A stretch of 36,445 bases of DNA from an uncultured Pseudomonadota bacterium. Its GTDB lineage: Bacteria; Pseudomonadota; Alphaproteobacteria; Rs-D84. How positions within the stretch are numbered: position 1 is the first letter of the stretch; each line of letters starts with the position of its first letter. The notes under the pieces were generated by a model. That model was not told the origin of the DNA, searched no databases, and saw only the letters and a list, made by a program, of their open reading frames with translations. The position numbers were made by a program, and so were the translations under genes. The stretch is from the NCBI GenBank assembly GCA_902774305.1, contig CACYHY010000017.1, positions 1-36,445 of the forward strand, in the 5' to 3' direction. Below, in pieces: positions 8,321-16,140 of this stretch.

Positions 8321-8735
8321 ATTGTTTAATAATAAGTTTTCGGCCTGTATTATTACACTCTTTTCCGCATGGCGATATATATATATGAATAGTGTTTGCA
8401 GGTAACAAACCATTTGCAACATCTGGCCATTCAATCAAAGTTATATCATTTTGCATAGCATATTGCAAACCAATTTCTTCCAATTCAGATGCATCAGTAA
8501 TTCTGTATAAATCAAAATGAGAAATTCCATCATAATTCTGAACAAGTGTAAATGTAGGACTGGGGACAACAGTATTTTCACCACGCAAAGTCCGAATTAT
8601 TGTTCGTGCAATTTCAGATTTTCCCATTCCCAAATCACCATGCAAAGCGACAGTTACCGGCGCATGCAAAGTTTTTGCAAATTCACGCGCCCATTCATGT
8701 GTTGCGTTTAAATCTTGTAAAAATATTTCGGACAT
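8319..8735 (-). CDS. tsaE: tRNA threonylcarbamoyladenosine biosynthesis ATPase TsaE
   Basis: The protein has 138 aa. TsaE works with TsaB/TsaD in making t6A37 on ANN-decoding tRNAs. Visible motifs are P-loop GDLGMGKS (33-40), SPTFTLVQNY (59-68), HFDLYR (73-78) and the acidic EWP segment near the end. The length is typical. The SD is AAAGGAAAAATCT before ATG. It lies 11 nt downstream of uvrB and is probably translated from the same mRNA. Confidence 0.93.
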   Translation of the reverse strand: MSEIFLQDLNATHEWAREFAKTLHAPVTVALHGDLGMGKSEIARTIIRTLRGENTVVPSPTFTLVQNYDGISHFDLYRITDASELEEIGLQYAMQNDITLIEWPDVANGLLPANTIHIYISPCGKECNNTGRKLIIKQ

Positions 8736-8746
8736 AGATTTTTCCT

Positions 8747-10738
8747 TTATTCTAATAAAAGCAAATCATCCTGCATTTTATTTATAGTATCACGAATTTC
8801 AGCAGCCTCTTCAAACTCCAGATTCTCTGCTGCCTTGCGCATACGTTTTGTTAAAGCTGCAATCTCTTTACGCAGGCTTTCCGCATCCCATGCACCATCC
8901 GAATTATAAACAAATTTGCGTTTCTTGTCCACTTTTTCTTGGGAATCTGTAACTTCTGCAAAAACAGCCTTGGTCACAGTTTTTGGCACAATCCCGTGCT
9001 TTTCATTATAATCCATTTGAATCGAACGACGACGTGCGGTTTCTGTTAACGCTTCATTCATTGATTCTGTAATACTATCAGCATATAAAATTACACGCCC
9101 TTGGGCATTACGTGCAGCCCTGCCAATTGTCTGAATCAACGAACGCGTAGAACGCAAAAATCCTTCTTTATCAGCATCCATAATCGCAACCAACTCACAT
9201 TCTGGAACATCCAAACCTTCGCGTAACAAATTGATTCCAACCAACACATCATATTTACCCAATCTTAATTCGCGCAATAATTCTATACGTTCCAGCGTAT
9301 CTATATCACTATGCAGATAACGTGCACGTACACCATTTTCATTAAGGTAATCTGTTAATTGCTCTGCCATTTTTTTAGTCAGTGTTGTAACCAGCGCACG
9401 ACCTTTTGTTTCCTTCAATGTTGCCAACAAATCATCAACCTGATGTGTTGTTGGTCGAACATCACATACAGGATCCAACAATCCTGTTGGACGAATGACC
9501 TGCTCTGCTACGACACCATTTGCTTGTTCTAATTCCCATTGTGCTGGTGTTGCAGATACAAATATAGTTTGTGGACGCAATGCATCCCATTCATCAAAAG
9601 TCAAAGGACGGTTATCTATACACGCAGGAAGTCTGAATCCATATTGAGATAAATTTTCTTTACGCGCCCTATCCCCACGCGACATAGCCGCAATTTGTGG
9701 AACAGTTACATGACTTTCATCTATAAACAAAACAGCATCTTTTGGCAAATATTCAAACAATGTTGGCGGTGGTTGTCCAGGAAGTCTGCCAGTTAAATAA
9801 CGCGAATAATTTTCAATACCACGACAGGTTCCCGTTGATTCCATCATTTCAATATCAAAATTTACGCGTTCACGCAGACGCTGTTCTTCGACATATTTCA
9901 TATTTTCATGAAAGTATTTCAATCTTTCATCTAAATCATGTCTGATATTACCAATAGCATTTAATACAGACGGCATAGGTGTAGCATAATGAGTATTTGG
10001 ATACACAACCACCCTATTTAATTTGTGAAGTTTAGCACCAGTTAATGTATCAAACTCCCAAATTTCTTCGATTTCATCACCCCAAAAAGATACCTTCCAC
10101 CCCATATCAGCCATATGTGACGGGAATATATCTAAAACATCACCTCGCACACGAAAATCCCCACGCACAGGCGCAACATCATTCCGCTTATATTGAATAT
10201 CGACCAAAGAACGTATTACATCCCCTATACCAATTTTATTTCCAATATTTAATGTTAGACGCATAGATGAATATTGTTCTGGCGAACCCATACCATAAAT
10301 AGATGACACAGATGATACAACAACAACATCTCTCTCTTCCAGCATCGCACGTGTCGCGCTGTGCCGCATACGATCCAGTTGTTCATTTATAGCGGCATCT
10401 TTATCAATATAGGTATCCGTTGTTGGAATATATGCCTCAGGTTGGTAATAATCATAGTAAGACACAAAGTATTCTACATGATTATGTGGGAAAAAGGCCT
10501 TCATTTCAGTATACAATTGTGCCGCCAATATTTTATTAGGCGCCATTATCAAAGCCGGTCTGGACAATTCAGCAATCACATTAGCCATTGTAAACGTTTT
10601 ACCAGACCCAGTAACCCCCAGCAAAACCTGCGATTTTTTACCATGCTTGACACCATCAACCAATTCAGCAATCGCAGTTGGCTGGTCACCCATTGGGGCA
10701 TAATCACTTTCAAGATTAAATATACTTTTTTTGTTCAC
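8747..10738 (-). CDS. uvrB: UvrABC excinuclease subunit B
   Basis: The protein has 663 aa, full length. UvrB is the damage-verifying helicase-like subunit of nucleotide excision repair, loaded by UvrA and cut by UvrC. Walker A is GVTGSGKT (41-48), the damage-binding beta hairpin is YYDYYQPEAYIP (about 94-105), the DEAD-like box is FIDESH, and SATP and GRAARN helicase motifs are present. The C-terminal UVR motif (LEFEEAAEIRD) would contact UvrC. The start is GTG. No SD is present; the GTG lies 7 nt after TATATT, the same spacing as other genes here predicted to be leaderless. Confidence 0.95.
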   Translation of the reverse strand: MNKKSIFNLESDYAPMGDQPTAIAELVDGVKHGKKSQVLLGVTGSGKTFTMANVIAELSRPALIMAPNKILAAQLYTEMKAFFPHNHVEYFVSYYDYYQPEAYIPTTDTYIDKDAAINEQLDRMRHSATRAMLEERDVVVVSSVSSIYGMGSPEQYSSMRLTLNIGNKIGIGDVIRSLVDIQYKRNDVAPVRGDFRVRGDVLDIFPSHMADMGWKVSFWGDEIEEIWEFDTLTGAKLHKLNRVVVYPNTHYATPMPSVLNAIGNIRHDLDERLKYFHENMKYVEEQRLRERVNFDIEMMESTGTCRGIENYSRYLTGRLPGQPPPTLFEYLPKDAVLFIDESHVTVPQIAAMSRGDRARKENLSQYGFRLPACIDNRPLTFDEWDALRPQTIFVSATPAQWELEQANGVVAEQVIRPTGLLDPVCDVRPTTHQVDDLLATLKETKGRALVTTLTKKMAEQLTDYLNENGVRARYLHSDIDTLERIELLRELRLGKYDVLVGINLLREGLDVPECELVAIMDADKEGFLRSTRSLIQTIGRAARNAQGRVILYADSITESMNEALTETARRRSIQMDYNEKHGIVPKTVTKAVFAEVTDSQEKVDKKRKFVYNSDGAWDAESLRKEIAALTKRMRKAAENLEFEEAAEIRDTINKMQDDLLLLE

Positions 10739-10773
10739 AAATACAAATATAATACACTATAATCAAAATACAA
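10734..10773. promoter_or_regulatory. Overlapping divergent promoters uvrB / asmA
   Basis: Leftward for uvrB: TTGTAT (10773-10768), 16 nt, TATATT (10751-10746), start expected beside the GTG at 10738. Rightward for the AsmA-like gene: TTCACA (10734-10739), 18 nt, TATAAT (10758-10763), with an SD-bearing leader before 10784. The two promoters occupy the same 40 bp, so their use may be mutually exclusive. No LexA-type box was recognised. Confidence 0.5.
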
Positions 10774-10783
10774 GGGAAAGAGA

Positions 10784-13084
10784 ATGAATATAAAATCAAG
10801 ACACAAAAGACGCTTTTTTTGGACAATTATCGCTTTGATTGGTCTGACAATCATTGGACTTATGTGCATTCCACCACTTATAAACCTGAACAAAATGAAA
10901 CCTGTACTGGAAAGTAAACTGTATGAACAAACAGGTATAATAACAAAAATAAACGGTGATATAAATTTCAGCTTACTTGGAACCACCACAATTGTTGCCC
11001 ATAACGTCCAGATTCCAACTGGCAAAATTGGCAGTATTTCTTTCTCTGTTCCTCTAAAACAGATATTCAATCTGAAAGAAGCAACATTGAATAAAAACAT
11101 CGGAGTTCATAACGCAAACATAAAAATTACAGATTTATTTCCATATGCTGTATCACACGACATACACATTTATAACGCTAATATTGATTTTATGGGTCAC
11201 GATTACAGAATTGTTCGTGGTACATTATCCACCAATAAATTTAGTGGACAAATCAGAACCAGCCAACATAAATACGACATCACATACAATGATGGTGATT
11301 TTGTTGTATTAAATCGTAATGATAATTTACACATACGCGGGACACTATTTCCTGATGGCGGTGCATCTGGTGAAATGACAATCACAACAGATGATATAAA
11401 CAAATGGTTTGAATTCAAAAACCCAAAAATAAACGAACCGGTCAGTTTATCTATGGATTTTCATTGGGATGGCGCATACGGTTTTGATTTCACGAATATT
11501 GTGGCTAATAACTATACTGGCAATATAAAACTTTTGCCAAGCGGATTCCGTTCACTGACATTCAAGTCAAATACTGCAAACCTAGATGTTTCTTTTATCA
11601 CTTACGATCACAATATGATGAATAAAACCAATATAAACTTTGATTTATCTGGGAAAATTAAATTCAAACAAAATGAATTTTCTAGATTTATGATTATTGC
11701 TGCTGGATTGAACAACAAATTAGAATTAAATAAAGTTATTGCAGATAACATTGAACTTTCTGGTGGAACATATGATGAAAACGGATTACATAATACAAAA
11801 TTACAAATAAATAATATGGACGAAAAGTTCACATGTGATTTTTCTGGAACTCCAAAAAAATGGGGGTGTAAACATTTCTCGTACGGCAACATATCTGGAA
11901 CAATCAGCCAAGATAATGGGATATTTAATATAAATGCTGCATCCACAGATAAAATGCCATCATTCAAAACCATCCGCAATTTAGTATCACACATCGGAGA
12001 AACAGGAACTGTTACTTTTACATTTTCTGACATGTCCGGTACATTGGTTATAACCAAAAATCAGATTATACCAAAATATAACTTTGCAAAAAATGTTACA
12101 TTAAGTGATGTTGGATTGGATTTAAAATTCTTACCTGATTTTATGTTGAATTCTCGTGGAACATATACATTACAAAATAATAAAAAAAGATTTATTCCAC
12201 AAAATCAACAATGGATGATTGATATATCTGAAAATAACTTCACAATCACAGGTTCAAATTTCAAACAATGGTTACCATCCGTGGATTTAAGATTTGTGAA
12301 CGACTTGCCATACGCTATTTCCGGTACATACAGCGATAACAATATTGGTGATTTAAATATTATGATTGCTGGACAAATACTATCTGGCAACGTAACAAAA
12401 TCAGGCATAACATTAAAAACACCTATACTAAACTTGGATAAATTTATCAGCCAAAAATTCAAAAATAATTACGAAGAACAAAAGTTTTTAACAAACCATC
12501 CACTTGCGACTTTATTTGATGTACCTGTAAACATATCTATATCTGCGGATACAATGATATTAAATAATCAAGACTATAAAAACTTTGTATATTCTTTAAA
12601 ACCAAACGCACAAGTATTTTCTATATCTGATTCTGCGCGTGGACATTTACTGATTATAATAGAAAAAGAAAAGTTTGATTATGATATATCAATTCAATTA
12701 AACAAATTCAAATGGGATGGCAGTTTGCTAAACTTTGAAACACCATTAAACATTTCTGACTCCACAATTACCGCCGAAATAAATCTGCACACATCTGGTC
12801 AAACAGCAAATGATTTAACATATAATTTGACTGGGGATGTCGATATAACATTCACAGGTGGTATTATACATGGATTAGGATTTGATAGTTTTTATGCATC
12901 CGCCGATAAAATAAATATAATGAATGCAGAATATATATTGGCATCTGCATTAGAGTTTGGTGATACGCGTATTAAAAAAATGAAAATCAAAGGTATTTAT
13001 AAAAACGGTGATTTTGAAACAACTTATGACGGGAACAATGGAATTTATTATGCGCGGAACATCAACCAAACCAACATCTATTGA
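10784..13084 (+). CDS. AsmA-family envelope protein
   Basis: The protein has 766 aa. A basic cytoplasmic tip is followed by one membrane segment (about 10-31), then a long beta-rich periplasmic region opening with the AsmA signature (a long helix, then ITKINGDINFSLLGTTTI and repeated strands). The C-terminus (GDVDITFTGGIIHGLGFD, then SALEFGDTRIKKMKIKGIYKNG) matches the AsmA C-terminal domain. Relatives (AsmA, TamB, YhdP) form bridges moving phospholipid to the outer membrane; that role is inferred here. The SD GGGAAAG precedes ATG. Confidence 0.85.
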   Translation: MNIKSRHKRRFFWTIIALIGLTIIGLMCIPPLINLNKMKPVLESKLYEQTGIITKINGDINFSLLGTTTIVAHNVQIPTGKIGSISFSVPLKQIFNLKEATLNKNIGVHNANIKITDLFPYAVSHDIHIYNANIDFMGHDYRIVRGTLSTNKFSGQIRTSQHKYDITYNDGDFVVLNRNDNLHIRGTLFPDGGASGEMTITTDDINKWFEFKNPKINEPVSLSMDFHWDGAYGFDFTNIVANNYTGNIKLLPSGFRSLTFKSNTANLDVSFITYDHNMMNKTNINFDLSGKIKFKQNEFSRFMIIAAGLNNKLELNKVIADNIELSGGTYDENGLHNTKLQINNMDEKFTCDFSGTPKKWGCKHFSYGNISGTISQDNGIFNINAASTDKMPSFKTIRNLVSHIGETGTVTFTFSDMSGTLVITKNQIIPKYNFAKNVTLSDVGLDLKFLPDFMLNSRGTYTLQNNKKRFIPQNQQWMIDISENNFTITGSNFKQWLPSVDLRFVNDLPYAISGTYSDNNIGDLNIMIAGQILSGNVTKSGITLKTPILNLDKFISQKFKNNYEEQKFLTNHPLATLFDVPVNISISADTMILNNQDYKNFVYSLKPNAQVFSISDSARGHLLIIIEKEKFDYDISIQLNKFKWDGSLLNFETPLNISDSTITAEINLHTSGQTANDLTYNLTGDVDITFTGGIIHGLGFDSFYASADKINIMNAEYILASALEFGDTRIKKMKIKGIYKNGDFETTYDGNNGIYYARNINQTNIY

Positions 13085-13085
13085 A

Positions 13086-13187
13086 ATGAGTATTAACGAA
13101 TATGGCAAACGAATATATTCTGTATCAGATATAACAAATTCATTAGACATCGGGTATATGCGTGCATACATCCGTTCCCGTAAATAA
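13086..13187 (+). pseudogene. Possible N-terminal remnant of exonuclease VII large subunit (XseA)
   Basis: A 33-aa frame begins 1 nt after the AsmA stop. Residues 11-20 (YSVSDITNSL) followed by GYMR resemble the opening of XseA, where Y-S/T-V-S-D/E-hydrophobic is followed by a GxVRVRGEIS segment. About ten residues between the two are missing and the frame then ends in IRSRK. No SD is seen. It could be a decayed xseA, or a chance match in a short frame. Confidence 0.3.
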
Positions 13188-13193
13188 ATATAT

Positions 13194-13223
13194 AAAAAAA
13201 TGCCGGCAAATACCGGCATTTTC
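13194..13223. terminator. Bidirectional terminator between asmA and aspS
   Basis: Hairpin ATGCCGG-CAAATA-CCGGCAT (13200-13219) is flanked by an A run on the left and a T-rich run on the right, between convergent genes. Confidence 0.8.
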
Positions 13224-13238
13224 TTTACTTTCTTATAT

Positions 13239-14946
13239 TTAATTTTTCTTACGCACTTGAATATGAACATCACGTAATTGCTGTTCGGAAACCTCATTTG
13301 GACTTCCCATCAACAAATCTTGTCCACGTTGATTTGCTGGGAATGCGACAATTTCACGAACACTGTCACCAATGCCCAAAATTTCAGACACCACGCGTTC
13401 AATACCAAACGCACAACCGCCATGTGGTGGCGCACCATATTGAAACGCAGTATATAATCCAGAAAAGTTCTTTTCAACTGCTTCGACTGCAAATTTCAAT
13501 ACCGTTTAACACCATATCGAATTGTGCAGCCTTAATTGTAAATGGATCACGTGTTGATAATTCTTCGATTGAATCAACAATAGGATAAGAGAACGGATTA
13601 TGCGTAAACGCAGGCGCACCACCCCTTTCTTCATCAGGTTCAAAGAATGGGAAGTTATCGACCCAACAGAACGCAAAATCACGTGGATTTACCAAACCTA
13701 AATCTGCGCCCAATTTATTACGCAATTTGCCAGCAGCCTTTGCAGCAGCATCAACATTATCACAAATAAAGAACAACGATGAATTATCACCTGCGATTTC
13801 TTTCAATTTTGCGACACGTTCTGCATCTAACTTTTTTGCAACTGGTCCTTTTGGTTCTTCGGCAAACACGATATATCCCAGTCCACCAAGTCCCAATTCT
13901 TTGACTGCGTATTCACCCAATTTATCAAACCAAGAACGTGGTTTATCAGATGAATTTGGTGCTGGCACAGCACGAACCACCGCACCATTTTCAATTGCAT
14001 TTGCAAAAATACCAAAATCAGACCCACGGAATATTTCAGTTACATCAGAAATCAAAATAGGGTTACGTAAATCTGGTTTATCACAACCATATTTCAACAT
14101 AGCATCATCAAATGATATATGCGGAATTTCTGGATACACGTTTGCATCTGGCGCAAAAGTTTTTACCATTTCCGGCATAATTGCCTCACCTACAGCTTGA
14201 ATATCCGGCAAATCGACAAAAGACATTTCCATATCTAATTGGTAAAATTCCAACAATCTATCTGCGCGCAAATCTTCGTCACGAAAACATGGTGCAATTT
14301 GGAAATATCTATCGAATCCAGACACCTGCAACATTTGTTTGAACATTTGTGGTGCCTGAGGCAGCGCATAAAACTTTCCATGATGCAATCTGGACGGCAC
14401 CAAGAAACTACGCGCACCTTCTGGTGAATCAGCGGTCAATAACGGTGTTTGGAATTCTGAAAAGCCCAAATCCCACATTTTATCTCTTAACCACTTCATC
14501 ATTTTATTACGCATTAAAATATTATAGTGTAGTTTTTCACGACGCAAATCCAAGAAACGATATTTATAACGCAATTCTTCAGATGTTTCTTCATCACCAA
14601 AAACCTGGAAAGGCAACACTTCAGAATTTGTTAAAATTTCACAATTTTGCACTTGAATCTCAATATGCCCTGTTGGGATTTTTTCATTGATGGCGTCCAT
14701 ATCACGCGCAACAACTTTCCCTGTAATTTTAACCACAGATTCTGGGCGAATTTTTTCCACAATTTCATCACCGCCATCAAACACACATTGGGTAATTCCA
14801 TAATTATCACGCAAGTCCACGAATAACAAAGATCCATGATCGCGCTTGCGATGCACCCAACCTGACAATGTAACAACTTCGCCAACATTACTTATGTTTA
14901 ATTCACCACAAGTATGTGTTCTGTATTTAGATTTCAAAGATAACAT
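13239..14946 (-). pseudogene. aspS: Aspartyl-tRNA synthetase, broken by an internal deletion and frameshift
   Basis: Frame one (14946 to 13474) has the OB anticodon-binding domain (LSGWVHRKRDHG, LFVDLRDNYG) and the class II core with RDEDLRADR (motif 2), then runs VLNGIEI and into a false stop. A second frame (from about 13499 to 13239) resumes with VLKFAVEAVEKNFSG and motif 3, GAPPHGGCAFGIER, ending normally. About 20 residues are missing between them, including the conserved SGAIRNH-type loop near the ATP site. The length lost is not a multiple of three. The junction GGTATTGAAATTT can be read in either frame (GIEI or VLKF), suggesting loss between short repeats. As written the protein is inactive, yet aspS is essential, so assembly error, strain variation or a second copy must be considered. 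A T-box-like leader precedes it. Confidence 0.85.
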
Positions 14947-15128
14947 TTTGGTCCCTTTTTTGTTTTCTTAGGCACCAACAAAATATGGATTTTTTTGGCA
15001 CCCTGCTCTGTTAATATCGGGGCGCGATTATAATTCCGCGCGGTGCCACCCGAATTTATCACTTTGACTTGGGTTTTGGTTCCTCCATGGTTGTCAATCA
15101 TTTCAACGGTACCGCGCCCGAAAAACAT
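14947..15128 (-). promoter_or_regulatory. T-box-like riboswitch leader of aspS
   Basis: The minus strand carries the exact T-box core GGGTGGCACCGCG (15051-15039). Around it a canonical antiterminator can be drawn. Helix A1 is TCGGG (15053-15049) with CCCGA (15021-15017). The 7-nt bulge is TGGCACC. Helix A2 is GCGCG (15041-15037) with CGCGC (15026-15022), closing a 10-nt loop. The bulge TGGC complements the 3' end GCCA, i.e. discriminator G, as in tRNA-Asp. A GAC (Asp) triplet followed by A lies at 15095-15093. It may be enclosed by GGTACC/GGAACC, which would be a very short stem I. Two GGTGCC copies downstream could compete for GGCACC, but neither is followed by a U run, so control may be translational. 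Stem I and the switching mechanism are uncertain. Confidence 0.72.
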
Positions 15129-15134
15129 ATCAAT

Positions 15135-15163
15135 ATAATATAATCAAAAAATGCGATTTGCAA
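15135..15163 (-). promoter_or_regulatory. Promoter of the aspS leader
   Basis: TTGCAA (15163-15158), 17 nt, TATTAT (15140-15135), with transcription expected near 15128. It lies in the short gap after the 15170 gene and gives aspS its own start, with a leader of about 180 nt. Confidence 0.55.
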
Positions 15164-15169
15164 GATGTT

Positions 15170-16138
15170 TTATAATGTTTTTTGGTGATTACTTGTTTGT
15201 TTTTTCTGACCCAATCGTGCCCTAGAAAAATCATTAACAGAATTATTTAACACTCTGTTTTTGATTGTTTCATTGATTTTATCAAATAGATTTTCCTCGG
15301 CATTCGGCGTATATCCGCCCCATTCCAAAGCCAATATTGCTGACTCTTCTGGATTATGCAAAAAGACACCCTTTTTACTTATTCTTTCTTCTTTTACATC
15401 ACAATCCCAAGCAATAATCATCTTTTCAACAAAGGTTTTATATATTCTTAATTTTATTACACCATTTTGTATCAATTCATTTCTTATAATCGTAGATCTT
15501 GTCTGACCATCAGGAAATTCTTTTGTCATCACATTTTGCACAACAAAAAGCACCCTGCGTAAATCATTACATTTTGCAGCCGCAGTATTAACAATCCCAG
15601 CCTTTTTACACATTGATGTTTTTTCTTCATCTTCACGACACAATATTGAAAAAGCATCTAAATAAAACTTAAACACTTCGTATAAATCTTCATTTTCTTC
15701 TTTATCTTGTGTTTTCTGTACAGGTTTTGCTTTTTTAACCGGCTTGGATTGCGCTTGACTCTGGGGTTGTGGTTGAGGTTGTAGCTCAGGCAGTTCTGGT
15801 TTAACAACTTGTTTTATTATATTATTTATTTGGAAACCCCAGTTACCATTTTCATCACGTTGCAATGTCCATCCTGCAAAATCAACCTTTGTGCCATCAT
15901 TTTTATATCTGGCAACCGCATCTTGTACCACAACCGGTTTTAATTCACCATTATAAGAAATTACTCCCAGATTCATATTCACGTAATTATCGGTTGATTC
16001 TAAATAAATAAAATGCATATCACCAACAGAAATGACTTTTGTTACCCTGACATTAACATACCCTTTAGCATCGATATGCTCGATTTTATTAGTCCATGTT
16101 GGATCAGGATATTTTTCTACAGACATACCGGAATCCAT
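15170..16138 (-). CDS. Unknown protein with a proline/glutamine linker
   Basis: The protein has 322 aa. An N-terminal domain (about 1-110) is predicted beta-rich. A low-complexity linker rich in PQ, then K and E (about 115-150), leads to a helical C-terminal domain (about 150-300) with three cysteines at LCRE, SMCKK and AKCND. No signal peptide is seen. It starts 2 nt after the stop of the coiled-coil gene upstream. No clear SD is visible; MSVEKYPD at residue 5 is an alternative start. I do not recognise the family. Confidence 0.75.
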   Translation of the reverse strand: MDSGMSVEKYPDPTWTNKIEHIDAKGYVNVRVTKVISVGDMHFIYLESTDNYVNMNLGVISYNGELKPVVVQDAVARYKNDGTKVDFAGWTLQRDENGNWGFQINNIIKQVVKPELPELQPQPQPQSQAQSKPVKKAKPVQKTQDKEENEDLYEVFKFYLDAFSILCREDEEKTSMCKKAGIVNTAAAKCNDLRRVLFVVQNVMTKEFPDGQTRSTIIRNELIQNGVIKLRIYKTFVEKMIIAWDCDVKEERISKKGVFLHNPEESAILALEWGGYTPNAEENLFDKINETIKNRVLNNSVNDFSRARLGQKKQTSNHQKTL

Positions 16139-16140
16139 GA

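Noticed and set aside
10361-10762. Long frames antisense to uvrB and other long genes
   Set aside because: They are shadows of the real genes without ribosome sites or recognisable protein patterns.
14934-15128. A 64-aa open frame across the aspS leader, starting 6 nt after the -10 box as a possible leaderless gene
   Set aside because: The stretch holds a complete T-box core and antiterminator fold matching tRNA-Asp. Its codons (GAG, CAG, CCG, CGG, ACC) are unlike the AT-ending codons of neighbouring genes, and it has no SD. A dual role cannot be excluded.
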